Assembly (NCBI RefSeq): GCF_010811875.1
Contig: NZ_VKHP01000072.1
Location: forward strand, 1-35,812
Direction: 5' to 3'
From: Bradyrhizobium uaiense
Lineage (GTDB): Bacteria; Pseudomonadota; Alphaproteobacteria; Rhizobiales; Xanthobacteraceae
Length of the DNA stretch: 35,812 bases
Below are positions 1 to 8,038 of the stretch, piece by piece. A program made the position numbers and the translations under genes. Position 1 is the stretch's first letter. Every line of letters starts with the position of its first letter. The notes under the pieces were generated by a model. That model saw nothing but the letters and a program-made list of their open reading frames with translations, did no database searches and had not been told where the DNA came from.

Positions 1-154
1 CACCACGGCCGGGTATGCGGGTATACTGGTCGGTCCCGCCAGCATCGGGCTCGTCGCACACATGGTCGGCTTGCCGTTGGCGTTCGCGATGTTAGGCGTG
101 CTCATGTGCATCGCGACGCTGTCGGCGCGGATGGTGATGGCAGAGTCTCTCTAA
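1..154 (+). CDS. MFS transporter, C-terminal end (partial)
   Basis: The window opens inside a reading frame (first full codon at 2) that ends with TAA at 152-154. The roughly 50 visible residues are hydrophobic, with Gly-rich turns (TTAGYAGILVGPASIGLVAH) and a last helix (LPLAFAMLGVLMCIATLSAR). This is what the final two membrane segments of a major facilitator superfamily permease look like. The substrate cannot be inferred from this piece. It converges with the minus-strand nolK, whose end lies about 280 bp downstream. The family call rests only on this short stretch. Confidence 0.55.
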   Translation, partial: TTAGYAGILVGPASIGLVAHMVGLPLAFAMLGVLMCIATLSARMVMAESL

Positions 155-431
155 GCGCCGGCTCAGAGGGAATAGCGACGCGCGTCGAGCTAATGACCGG
201 TCGCAAGGCGGCGTTCGTGCCGACCGTTGATAGCTCGCAACTTGATGGCTGTGGAACAGCACGTCGATCATTGCCTCTGTCCCTGCAAGTCGGCTGGCTG
301 AGCCGCAGCTTTGACATACCGGATCACTCGGCGTTGGGCGTCCCACCGAGCGTTGTTGTTAACGAACTGGGTTGACTGCGCGGCGAGGTTGATTATCTCC
401 GTGAGCGGTTAGCCCGGCTATGTTGTGGCAT
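155..431. other. Gene-free gap between MFS end and nolK end
   Basis: Both flanking genes point into this gap. The open frames here are short, lie on both strands and resemble no family I recognise. I see no strong hairpin followed by a T-run, so no terminator is called. Confidence 0.4.
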
Positions 432-1442
432 TCACCGCCGAGTATTCTGGGATCGGCCCTGCGCCCGCTTGGCGGGACACGCGGTTACTCTGGCCGTCCA
501 TCTGCTGTCGGCGAGATACGCCCGATACGCCAACTGAATGCCCTCCTGCAGTGAGGTCTGGGCGCGCCAGCCGAGCCTGCCCAGTCGGCTGACGTCGAGC
601 AACTTGCGCGGCGTGCCGTCCGGGCGCGAGGTGTCGAAGCTGATCTCGCCGCGAAAGCCGATGGCGGCCGCGACCAACAGGGCGAACTCGGCGATGGTGA
701 TATCTTCGCCGGTGCCGATATTGACCAGTTCAGGGGAGGAATAGGTCTTCATCAAATGGATGCAGGCGTCGGCGAGATCGTCGACATAGAGGAATTCGCG
801 GCGTGGCGTGCCGGTGCCCCACACCACGACGTTGGTAACGCCCGAGACCTTGGCCTCGTGGAAACGGCGGATCAGCGCAGCGACGACGTGGCTGTATTCG
901 GGATGATAATTGTCGCCGGGACCGTAGAGATTGGTCGGCATCACGCTGATGAAATCGGCGCCGTACTGGCTCCGATAGGCCTCGGCCATCTTGATGCCGG
1001 CGATCTTGGCGATGGCGTAGGGCTCGTTGGTCGGCTCCAGCGGACCGGTCAGCATCGAGTCCTCGCGCAGTGGCTGCGGCGCCAGGCGTGGATAGATGCA
1101 GGACGAGCCGAAGAACATCAGCTTCTCGCAGCCATTGACGTGCGCCGCCTGGATCACGTTGGTCGAGATCGCCAGATTGTCGTAAAGGAATTCCGCGCGC
1201 AGCGTGTTGTTGGCAACGATGCCGCCGACCTTGGCGGCGGCGAGGAACACGGCCTGCGGCCGTTTCGCGGCGAACCAGGAATTCACCGCCGCCTGGTCGC
1301 GCAAATCGACCTCGCTGCGCGACACCGTCAGCAGATCGGCCTCTTCGCGCGCCAGCCGGCGCATCAGCGCCGAGCCGACCATGCCGCGATGGCCGGCGAC
1401 GAAGACCGTCTTGCCCTTCAGTTCAAACGCTGTGCTTGCCAT
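432..1442 (-). CDS. nolK: GDP-L-fucose synthase NolK
   Basis: This is an NAD(P)-dependent epimerase/reductase that converts GDP-4-keto-6-deoxymannose to GDP-L-fucose, the donor for fucosylation of the Nod-factor reducing end. It is an extended SDR protein: Rossmann glycine motif GHRGMVG near residues 17-23, the catalytic Ser region GSSCIYP near 112-118, and the Tyr-x3-Lys pair at about Tyr142/Lys146 (PYAIAKIAG). Its length of about 336 residues is slightly longer than usual for the family because of a basic C-terminal tail. I chose the ATG at 1442 because AGGA lies 8 nt upstream. An ATG at 1451 is in frame but its Shine-Dalgarno-like bases abut it. The gene overlaps the end of noeL by about 20 nt, which points to translational coupling in a noeL-nolK operon. 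The housekeeping name would be fcl/wcaG; I use nolK because of the nod-gene setting. Confidence 0.88.
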   Translation of the reverse strand: MASTAFELKGKTVFVAGHRGMVGSALMRRLAREEADLLTVSRSEVDLRDQAAVNSWFAAKRPQAVFLAAAKVGGIVANNTLRAEFLYDNLAISTNVIQAAHVNGCEKLMFFGSSCIYPRLAPQPLREDSMLTGPLEPTNEPYAIAKIAGIKMAEAYRSQYGADFISVMPTNLYGPGDNYHPEYSHVVAALIRRFHEAKVSGVTNVVVWGTGTPRREFLYVDDLADACIHLMKTYSSPELVNIGTGEDITIAEFALLVAAAIGFRGEISFDTSRPDGTPRKLLDVSRLGRLGWRAQTSLQEGIQLAYRAYLADSRWTARVTACPAKRAQGRSQNTRR

Positions 1443-2508
1443 TGGCCGCATCCTGCCTGGCCTCGACGAGATCGCTGGCGACCATTTCCTTCACCAGCTG
1501 TGCGAACGACGTCTTCGGTGCCCAGCCGAGCTTGGCGCGCGCCTTGCTGGCGTCGCCGATCAGAAGATCGACCTCGGTCGGACGGAAATAGGTCGGATCG
1601 ATCTGCACCAGGGTGTTGCCTGACGCCTTGTCCACACCGACCTCCTCGACGCCCTTGCCGCGCCAGTCGATGCTGCGGCCGACCTCGGCAAATGCCAGCT
1701 CGACGAACTCGCGGACCGATCGCGTCTCGCCGGTCGCGAGCACGAAGTCGCCGGGCTCGTCCACCTGCAGAATCTTGTGCATGCCCTCGACATAGTCGCG
1801 GGCATGGCCCCAATCGCGCTTGGCGTCGAGATTGCCGAGATAGAGCTTGTTCTCCAGGCCGGCCTCGATGCGGGCGACCGCGCGGGTGATCTTGCGCGTC
1901 ACGAAGGTCTCGCCGCGGATCGGGCTCTCATGGTTGAACAGGATGCCGTTGCTGGCGAACATGCCGTAGGCCTCGCGGTAGTTCACCGTGATCCAGTAGC
2001 CGTAGAGCTTGGCGACGCCATAGGGCGAACGCGGATAGAACGGCGTGGTCTCTTTCTGCGGCACCTCCTGCACCAGCCCGTACAGCTCCGAGGTCGAGGC
2101 CTGGTAGAACCGGGTCTCCTTCTCCATGCCGAGGATGCGGATCGCCTCCAGCAGGCGCAGCACGCCGATGGCGTCGGCGTTGGCGGTATACTCCGGGCTC
2201 TCGAAACTGACCTGGACGTGGCTCTGGGCGGCGAGGTTATAGATCTCGGTCGGCCGGATCTGCTGCATTAGCCGGATCAGATTGGTCGAATCCGTCATGT
2301 CTCCGTAGTGCATCAGGAACGGCACGTTGCCGGCGTGCGGATCCTGATAGAGATGGTCGACGCGCGCGGTGTTGAGCGAGGACGAGCGACGCTTGACCCC
2401 GTGCACGGTATAGCCGAGCCCAAGCAGGTATTCGGCGAGATACGCACCGTCCTGCCCGGTGATGCCGGTGATCAGCGCAACGCGCCGCTTCGAATCCTGA
2501 GCCGCCAT
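1423..2508 (-). CDS. noeL: GDP-mannose 4,6-dehydratase NoeL
   Basis: The enzyme makes GDP-4-keto-6-deoxymannose from GDP-mannose, the first committed step toward GDP-fucose, and feeds NolK. It is an extended SDR protein of 361 residues: NADP-binding GITGQDG at about 15-21, the STSELYG motif carrying the catalytic Thr/Glu at about 138-144, and Tyr163/Lys167 in SPYGVAKLYG. The typical Arg-rich VKRRSSSLNT segment after the second strand is present. The open frame reaches back to 2604, but I chose the ATG at 2508: it has AAGAGAGA just upstream and gives the normal family N-terminus (short, then VALITGITGQDG). The next gene, nolK, overlaps its stop. In NGR234 these two follow the fucosyltransferase gene nodZ, which is not in this window. 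Confidence 0.9.
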   Translation of the reverse strand: MAAQDSKRRVALITGITGQDGAYLAEYLLGLGYTVHGVKRRSSSLNTARVDHLYQDPHAGNVPFLMHYGDMTDSTNLIRLMQQIRPTEIYNLAAQSHVQVSFESPEYTANADAIGVLRLLEAIRILGMEKETRFYQASTSELYGLVQEVPQKETTPFYPRSPYGVAKLYGYWITVNYREAYGMFASNGILFNHESPIRGETFVTRKITRAVARIEAGLENKLYLGNLDAKRDWGHARDYVEGMHKILQVDEPGDFVLATGETRSVREFVELAFAEVGRSIDWRGKGVEEVGVDKASGNTLVQIDPTYFRPTEVDLLIGDASKARAKLGWAPKTSFAQLVKEMVASDLVEARQDAANGKHSV

Positions 2509-3436
2509 GGTCTCTCTTAGCTGCGCTGGAAAGAAAGCTTCCCTTCGAATCGTCCTTTGCGAAACGGGCTTCTCGAGAAATCCGCCGGCGCACTTCACCC
2601 GCAATCAGAGGAAGCCGATCGTCAGATCTAGTCATACACATCGTGCAGGAATGCACACTATATACATTGATTTATATCGTGCTGGAGCGGGAATACCATC
2701 GAGCTTCAAAATGAAAGCCAACGAACCATCGCAGATGGCGAACCCCGTTATGTGCATACGACAATGAGAGAGGGCCGAAAGTTCGTGTTCTCTATCTTTC
2801 ATTGGGTGCGAGCATTCGCTCGATGTGGCCATGGCGCAAGAGGGTGACTTGCTGAAGCCGCGGTGGTCGATGTATTCGTCTGAACTCTGGCACGTAAGCC
2901 AGAGCACGGCGAAGCCTGCGCATCAACAACATTAGCTCTACAAAAATGCCCCGATTCTTCTTCTGAACGGAACCCATAGTCTGGGCGGCAGGATCATCGA
3001 CGATGATCATCGCTCTTCTGCTGACGGCCCGCTCTCGTAAGCGGCGGATGATCGACGCGAGCACGAAATGTGAGAATGCAGCAAACGTTGGTATAGTTCT
3101 TCGAATAAGTTCGATATCGAAAGCTTACGTTCGTACAATGGAGCTTCGGTGGCAATCAATTAGTTTCATCCCGACCAACATAGCTGGAAACCGTCAGAGG
3201 CTGATGAGCCTATTACACCAGCGCGACAAACCCTAGAACGGTTGCGTGAATGCGAGAGCAGGACGTTGTAAGGTGACGCCACACTACTTGCACGACGTAT
3301 CCTTGCGGCGGCCTCGTGCGGCAATGACGCCATCGTCGCTATCCAGCGAAAGTCAGTTTTTGTCGAAAGCGAATTTCATGACCAGATTTCCTGTCGGGGA
3401 CGTCGGGCTCTTTGAGCTTGGGCGGCATTAATCGAT
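2509..3436. other. Intergenic region between noeL and nodM
   Basis: About 930 bp separate the divergent noeL and nodM starts, so both promoters should lie here. I see no nod box of good quality. The best partial match is a short CAATCAATT...CATC stretch at 3153-3170, whose left half does not fit. A minus-strand frame at 2792-3064 (90 residues, Arg-rich) is open but matches no family I know and has no convincing ribosome site. The region is more AT-rich than the genes and may contain decayed IS sequence. No nodZ is present. Confidence 0.4.
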
Positions 3437-5263
3437 ATGTGTGGAATTGTCGGCATCTTGGGGCGTGGTCCGGTCGTCGGGCAGTTGGTCGCTTCGCTCA
3501 AGCGATTGGAATATCGTGGCTACGACTCCGCAGGCCTTGCGACGCTCGAAGGGCTACATATCGAGCTCCGGCGGGCTGAAGGTAAGCTGAGAAACCTTGA
3601 GGAGCGGCTGCGCTATTGTCCGCCCGAGGGTCATGCTGGTATCGGTCATACCCGCTGGGCTACTCATGGAAAACCGACCGAGAGCAATGCTCATCCGCAT
3701 GCGACGGAAAATGTCGCGGTCGTTCATAACGGGATCATTGAAAACTTCCGCGAGTTGCGAGCCGAGCTGGAGCGGGATGGGGCCAACTTCCGCTCAGAGA
3801 CGGACACGGAGGTGGTGGCGCATCTCGTCGAATCTTATCTCAAGAATGGCTACTCGCCGCAGGATGCAGTACAAGCCTCCCTCCCGCGGCTGCGCGGAGC
3901 CTTCGCGCTTGCATTTCTCTTCAAGGCCCACGACGACCTTTTGATCGGTGCGCGCAAGGGATCGCCGCTCGCGATCGGACATGGCAACGGCGAAGTGTAC
4001 CTAGGATCGGACGCGATCGCGCTCGCGCCGTTGACCGACACCATTACCTATCTTGAAGACGGCGACTGGGCCGTGCTTACCCGCGCGATCTGCGTGATCT
4101 ATGGCGCAGACGGCTCCGTCGTCCAGCGGGAGACATCAAAGCCTGGCGTATCGTCACTCCTTGTGGATAAAGAGAACTATCGCCATTTCATGGCCAAGGA
4201 AATCCACGAGCAGCCGAGAGTGGCCTGCAAAACACTGGCGCATTATCTTGATAGGTCAGGCGAGCGCGTAGCCCTGCCGCTCACATTGCCGTTCGATTTT
4301 AGCTCCATTCAGCGCATCTCGATTACCGCGTGCGGAACGGCAAACTATGCCGGTCACATCGCCAAATACTGGTTCGAGCGGTTGGCTCGCTTGCCTGTCG
4401 AGATAGATGTAGCCTCCGAGTTCCGCTACAGGGAGGCGCCTTTGCGTCAGGGCGATCTCGCGATCGTCATCTCGCAGTCCGGCGAAACCGCTGACACACT
4501 AGCTGCGTTGCGATACGCCAAGAGCCAAGGCCTGCACACGATATCTGTGGTCAACGTCTCTACGTCGACGATTGCGCGCGAGAGCGAATCCGTGCTGCCG
4601 ACGCTGGCGGGGCCAGAGATCGGCGTCGCTTCTACCAAGGCATTCATCTGCCAGCTGATGGTATTGGCGGTGCTTGCCGTCGCAGCAGGAAAAGAGCGCG
4701 GTAAGCTGTTAGAGATCCATGAATCGAAGCTCGTGCGCGAGCTCATCGAGGTGCCGCGGTTGATTGCTGCGGCGCTGTTGATTGAGCCGCAGATCGAAAA
4801 GCTCGCGGGTGATATCGCCAACTCGAGGGACGTGCTCTATCTCGGCCGTGGCACGTCGGCCCCCCTGGCGTTGGAGGGCGCACTCAAGTTGAAGGAAATT
4901 TCCTATATTCACTCGGAAGGTTATGCCGCCGGCGAGCTCAAGCACGGACCGATCGCCTTGATCGATGAGGCCGTGCCTGTGGTGATGATTGCGCCTTACG
5001 ACGAGCTCTTCGAGAAGACCGTATCGAATATGCAAGAAGTTGCAGCTCGCGGCGGCAAGATCGTTCTGATCACCGATGCGAAGGGCGCTTTGGAAGCGAC
5101 GCTAGACACACTCATGACCATTGTGCTGCCGGAGATGGTCGCAAACTTTGCGCCGATGGTCTATGCCATTCCGCTTCAGCTCTTGGCTTACCATGCCGCC
5201 CTCGTAAGAGGCGCGGACGTAGATCAGCCACGTAATCTCGCCAAATCGGTGACTGTCGAATGA
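3437..5263 (+). CDS. nodM: Glucosamine-6-phosphate synthase NodM
   Basis: L-glutamine:fructose-6-phosphate aminotransferase supplies glucosamine-6-phosphate for the Nod-factor chitin backbone. At 608 residues it has full GlmS length. The N-terminal glutaminase (class II amidotransferase) begins MCGIVGILG with the nucleophile Cys2, followed by GIGHTRWATHG, HNGIIENF and SETDTEVVAHL. The C-terminal half has two SIS sugar-isomerase domains (CGTANYAG, SQSGETADTLAAL, EGYAAGELKHGP) and the family terminus DQPRNLAKSVTVE. The start at 3437 is fixed because Cys2 must become N-terminal; a ribosome site is only weak (GGGCGG about 13 nt upstream). Its place beside noeL/nolK favours the symbiotic paralogue nodM over housekeeping glmS, but sequence alone does not prove this. 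Confidence 0.88.
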   Translation: MCGIVGILGRGPVVGQLVASLKRLEYRGYDSAGLATLEGLHIELRRAEGKLRNLEERLRYCPPEGHAGIGHTRWATHGKPTESNAHPHATENVAVVHNGIIENFRELRAELERDGANFRSETDTEVVAHLVESYLKNGYSPQDAVQASLPRLRGAFALAFLFKAHDDLLIGARKGSPLAIGHGNGEVYLGSDAIALAPLTDTITYLEDGDWAVLTRAICVIYGADGSVVQRETSKPGVSSLLVDKENYRHFMAKEIHEQPRVACKTLAHYLDRSGERVALPLTLPFDFSSIQRISITACGTANYAGHIAKYWFERLARLPVEIDVASEFRYREAPLRQGDLAIVISQSGETADTLAALRYAKSQGLHTISVVNVSTSTIARESESVLPTLAGPEIGVASTKAFICQLMVLAVLAVAAGKERGKLLEIHESKLVRELIEVPRLIAAALLIEPQIEKLAGDIANSRDVLYLGRGTSAPLALEGALKLKEISYIHSEGYAAGELKHGPIALIDEAVPVVMIAPYDELFEKTVSNMQEVAARGGKIVLITDAKGALEATLDTLMTIVLPEMVANFAPMVYAIPLQLLAYHAALVRGADVDQPRNLAKSVTVE

Positions 5264-5837
5264 AGCCGCAGTGGTAATGTCGGAGCCTCCCGCCCCGGCA
5301 TCGGGCTGTTGGGTTTGCGTTCCGCTGTGTTGGTTGTGGATGACGGAGCCGGACAAGTTCTCGATATAGTTGCATCCGAAGTTGCTTGTAGCTTCTGTCT
5401 TGTTGCGCGCTCACGCAATCCTGTTGCGCCGCCCCTGGCTCCGCTGACCGCCCAGACAGGTGAGCTTCGAAGCAGAACGATCCCGGCATCAACAGGTCAA
5501 TCATAGACCGATTAGCTGGACGAGCAGATTCAATCTTGTTTGGGTCATCATCCTAACCTCTGACTAACGCTGATGGGGACCAGGCCCCCCTTCCTACAGG
5601 GCCAAATCAGCCTGAAGCCGATTTCGGAACCGATGCTCGGTATCCTCGCGCCCTTGCCGAAACCGACGAGCAGACCGGCGTAGGGAGCTTCGGGCTCCTC
5701 CGCCGCGGCTAGCTCATTGGCAGCGCGTAGGCGCGGCAACTGACTTTTTTCAAAATGCCAGCATGCGCGCCATGTCGGCCAACTTGAGCATGGTGAGCGT
5801 CATGCGGAGACCACGCGCTGAAGGTTGATCTGGTCGG
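5264..5837. other. Gap downstream of nodM, no gene recognised
   Basis: Short frames run on both strands. The minus-strand frame ending in HSTVTDLARLRG is simply the antisense of the nodM 3' end. A minus frame at 5548-5739 (about 63 residues) is unrecognised. The region joins nodM to a set of broken insertion sequences and probably contains IS debris. Confidence 0.35.
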
Positions 5838-5996
5838 CTAGGAAGATCTCGCGGAATGCTTTGTCGCGAGGTCACGATGTCCAAGGATAGTCGTAAGGAC
5901 TTCCTGCACCAGCAAGCCCAATGAGTTCATGCCGCGACGCATAACGGTGTGACCGGTCGCAATCCACACCCGTAAGCCCGACGCAATGGGGATCAC
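5838..5996 (-). pseudogene. IS66 tnpB fragment (N-terminal part)
   Basis: The frame starts with a GTG at 5996 that overlaps the TGA of tnpA, the usual coupled arrangement in IS66 elements. The first ~30 residues (VIPIASGLRVWIATGHTVMR, then RGMNSLGLLVQEVL) are typical TnpB (Orf2). After that the sequence departs from the family and stops at 53 residues instead of about 115, so the gene is truncated by a junction near 5900. Confidence 0.75.
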
Positions 5997-6397
5997 CGTA
6001 GGCGCCCATCTGCCAGCGCCGCCACGGCGGCCTTCAGCGTCGCGGCGTCGACCGCACCCGTGATCCGCATCCGAGTTCCGCTCGCAAACTCGATCTCGAT
6101 CGCCCCGCCGCTGCAGGCCGGCGCGAGTGGACAAGGCGTCGGCTCCGCGACCACTATCGCCGGTACGAAGCCAGGTTGATCGGCGGCATCCTTCGGCTCA
6201 AGTCGAAACGACCGTCGCCATCGCAGCAGCAATGAGCGCGAAACGCCATACCGCCGCGCTGTCGCCGCGACCTGGCGCGGCGCCTGTAAGCTCTCCAGGA
6301 CGATCTTGAGCTTCTCGTCCTCGGACCAGCGCTGCCGCCGGCCCGTGTCCACCACCTCAAGCCGCTCGACTGGGGCACTGCGCCTATCACTGTCCAT
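5993..6397 (-). CDS. IS66-family accessory protein TnpA
   Basis: A 134-residue protein with the N-terminal helix-turn-helix of the IS66 Orf1/TnpA group: RQRWSEDEKLKIVLESL, then VAATARRYGVSRSLLLRWRR near residues 47-66. A Pro/Glu-rich linker follows, and the C-terminal block IEIEFASGTRMRITGAVDAA, then TLKAAVAAL. It looks full length, but its element is not: tnpB is cut short and no tnpC follows. The ATG at 6397 is preferred over the in-frame TTG at 6415. It is probably a non-functional relic because all three Tnp proteins are needed. Confidence 0.8.
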   Translation of the reverse strand: MDSDRRSAPVERLEVVDTGRRQRWSEDEKLKIVLESLQAPRQVAATARRYGVSRSLLLRWRRSFRLEPKDAADQPGFVPAIVVAEPTPCPLAPACSGGAIEIEFASGTRMRITGAVDAATLKAAVAALADGRLR

Positions 6398-6454
6398 AAG
6401 GACAGTTCTCAACAACGCGCCTCATTCGGCAAGGCGGCCTTCACCGGCTTTCAA

Positions 6455-6966
6455 TTACCCACATCTTCGGATTGAACCGATAGCGATGCCGAAGGCGATA
6501 TCTTGCAGTTTGGTCAGACCACGCCAGACGACGATGTTTCCTGGTGGATGGTCGCGTGTGCGAGCGAGATAGCCGCCGAGCATGGCGATCTGCAAAAGGT
6601 AAGTTTCGAGCGTTCGGCGAAGGATGCGCGGTCTGGAACGCGCCGCATCGATGCGGTCGAGTGTTTCTATCTCGGCAGGGGTGAGGACAGTCTCAGGTCT
6701 CGCATCCGGTTGAGCGCGCGCGGACATGGTGATCCAAAAGATGCGCCAGCTGACGACAGTGATGAGGGCGAGCAGCTTCACCAGCCGCTCAGCAGTCTGC
6801 AATCTCGCGTCCTCGGCGCGGCAACCAGATTTCATGACCTTGCGGAACACCTCGACCTCCAGCGCAAGGCGTACCTGTCGAGCTTTTCGACAGCGGCTGC
6901 GAGATCGTCGATGGGCAGATTGGTCACGAGCTTCCAGTCGATCGGATCGCGATCCGAAGGTGGGTC
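6455..6966 (-). pseudogene. IS4-family transposase remnant (C-terminal third)
   Basis: The minus strand encodes a piece homologous to the end of the intact IS4 transposase at 13052-14539. DPIDWKLVTNLPIDDLAAAV and YALRW are followed, after a small frame loss near 6850, by KSGCRAEDARLQTAERLVKL and GGYLARTRDHPPGNIVVWRG, then a terminus out of frame with the intact copy. The N-terminal two thirds, including the first two catalytic Asp, are gone. A 19-nt stretch at 6446-6464 is identical to the end of the intact copy. The junction with the next fragment is sharp, near 6966. Confidence 0.78.
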
Positions 6967-7224
6967 AGCCTGGTGTTTACCTGGCGTCGACAAGCGCGGA
7001 CGTCCGAGCAGGTCATACCGTCTTCGCCGGTGCAGATCGCCGCCACGGAAGCGGAGGAAACTCCGAAGCTTTTACCTGCGGGTGATAGCCGAGGGCGGTC
7101 TGTGGTGGCCGCGCGTATTGGATTGATCGAGATCGACCTTGGCGACCGGCGACGCATCCGAGTGGACGCGCACGTTGATCCAGAAGCGCTGGCGCGGGTC
7201 CTTGAGGTACTTGAGCGCCGATGA
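6967..7224 (+). pseudogene. IS66 tnpA remnant (C-terminal part)
   Basis: It opens inside the recognition-helix end (VFTWRRQARTSEQ) and finishes with the TnpA signature IEIDLGDRRRIRVDAHVDPE, then ALARVLEVLERR and TGA. The N-terminal ~50 residues are replaced by the IS4 remnant. The TGA overlaps the next ATG (ATGA at 7221-7224). Confidence 0.72.
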
Positions 7225-7400
7225 TTGCCATACCGGGTAATGTGCGGGTGATCGAAACGGCCAAGATGAACGATGTTGATCCGCAAGCCTGGCTCGCTGA
7301 CGTGCTGGCCAGGCTTGCGGATCACCCTGTCAACCGAGTCGCCGACCTACTCCCGTGGAATTGGAAGGCGACCCGACAGTCCAAGGCGGCTGCCGCCTGA
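7221..7400 (+). pseudogene. IS66 tnpB start fused in frame to tnpC end
   Basis: A 59-residue frame starts with about 10 residues of TnpB (MIAIPGNVRV). It then continues directly as the last ~48 residues of an IS66 TnpC transposase (AKMNDVDPQAWLADVLARLA, then NRVADLLPWNWKATR), ending at TGA 7398-7400. An internal deletion of roughly 2 kb, covering most of tnpB and tnpC, explains it. The ATGA coupling to tnpA is intact. Whether the peptide is made is unknown. Confidence 0.7.
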
Positions 7401-7439
7401 GCGCCACCGCAGACCCGCAGACCGGCGCGCCTCCCCGGG

Positions 7440-7740
7440 GTGCTGGTCGGATGCGTACCTATCTGCGCTGGCTTCAGGAACAGCAGTTCGATCACCCCGC
7501 ACATCAGATCGCGTTCCAGGAGATGGTCGAAGCAGCGTCGCCAGGGAGCGGGTCGAACGTCTGGAGTGCACGATCGAAGAGTTCGTCTCAGCCTGGTCTC
7601 TGGAGCCGCTTGTGCGGGCGCTTCAAACCTTGCGCGGCATCGATCTGATCGCGCATCGTCTCCAAGCGATCGCCCGATCGGTAGCGTTCGCCCACAGCTG
7701 CCGTCAGTTCCTTCCTAGTCGCCATGCACGGTTTATATGA
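7440..7740 (+). pseudogene. IS110-family transposase remnant
   Basis: Two plus-strand frames carry consecutive pieces of an IS110/IS116 transposase: YLRWLQEQQFDHPAHQIAFQ in one frame (about 7455-7540). After a frame shift come RVERLECTIEEFVSAWSLEP and LVRALQTLRGIDLI (about 7550-7655). The DEDD catalytic part upstream and the C-terminal Ser region downstream are missing or unrecognisable. Confidence 0.65.
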
Positions 7741-8038
7741 AGGTTCTAACCTTCACCCTCTCGATCAGATCGACTTTGCATTTTCGCATTGTTGCCGCTT
7801 GTCCTCGCCTGCCACCGCCGGACAAACAGTGCGGAGGGTGTCACAAATGGTAACGCTACTTCGCAAACCTTACGTACGAGGTTGTGATGCTGGACGAGCC
7901 TTTGCAACCACTTGCGCGCGGTCGGCTGATGCCGTTCTGGGCGGTCACCCTCCGGGCAGACTTGCTGCAGAGTACGGCCAAAGGTCGTCCCCCCAAGTCC
8001 TGGAGATCGCCACCCGTACAGGACGGGATGCATCCACA
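7741..8038. other. Gap between IS debris and the effector 3' end
   Basis: I find no family-like frame here. Minus- and plus-strand open frames are low-complexity shadows. No clear terminator hairpin is visible beyond the end of the effector gene. Confidence 0.35.

Noticed and set aside
756..1889. 377-codon plus-strand open frame opposite nolK/noeL
   Set aside because: Antisense shadow in high-GC DNA; Arg/His-rich, no family resemblance, and both minus-strand genes are unambiguous.
2650..2712. Minus-strand sequence upstream of noeL with scattered nod-box letters
   Set aside because: Fewer than half of the fixed positions match without inserting gaps.
3123..3170. Nod-box-like stretch upstream of nodM (CAATCAATT...CATC)
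   Set aside because: Only about 12 of 18 positions in the right half fit and the left half does not match; too weak beside the real nod box at 32687.
5224..5418. Minus-strand frame with HSTVTDLARLRG
   Set aside because: This common artefact is the antisense of the conserved GlmS/NodM C-terminus.
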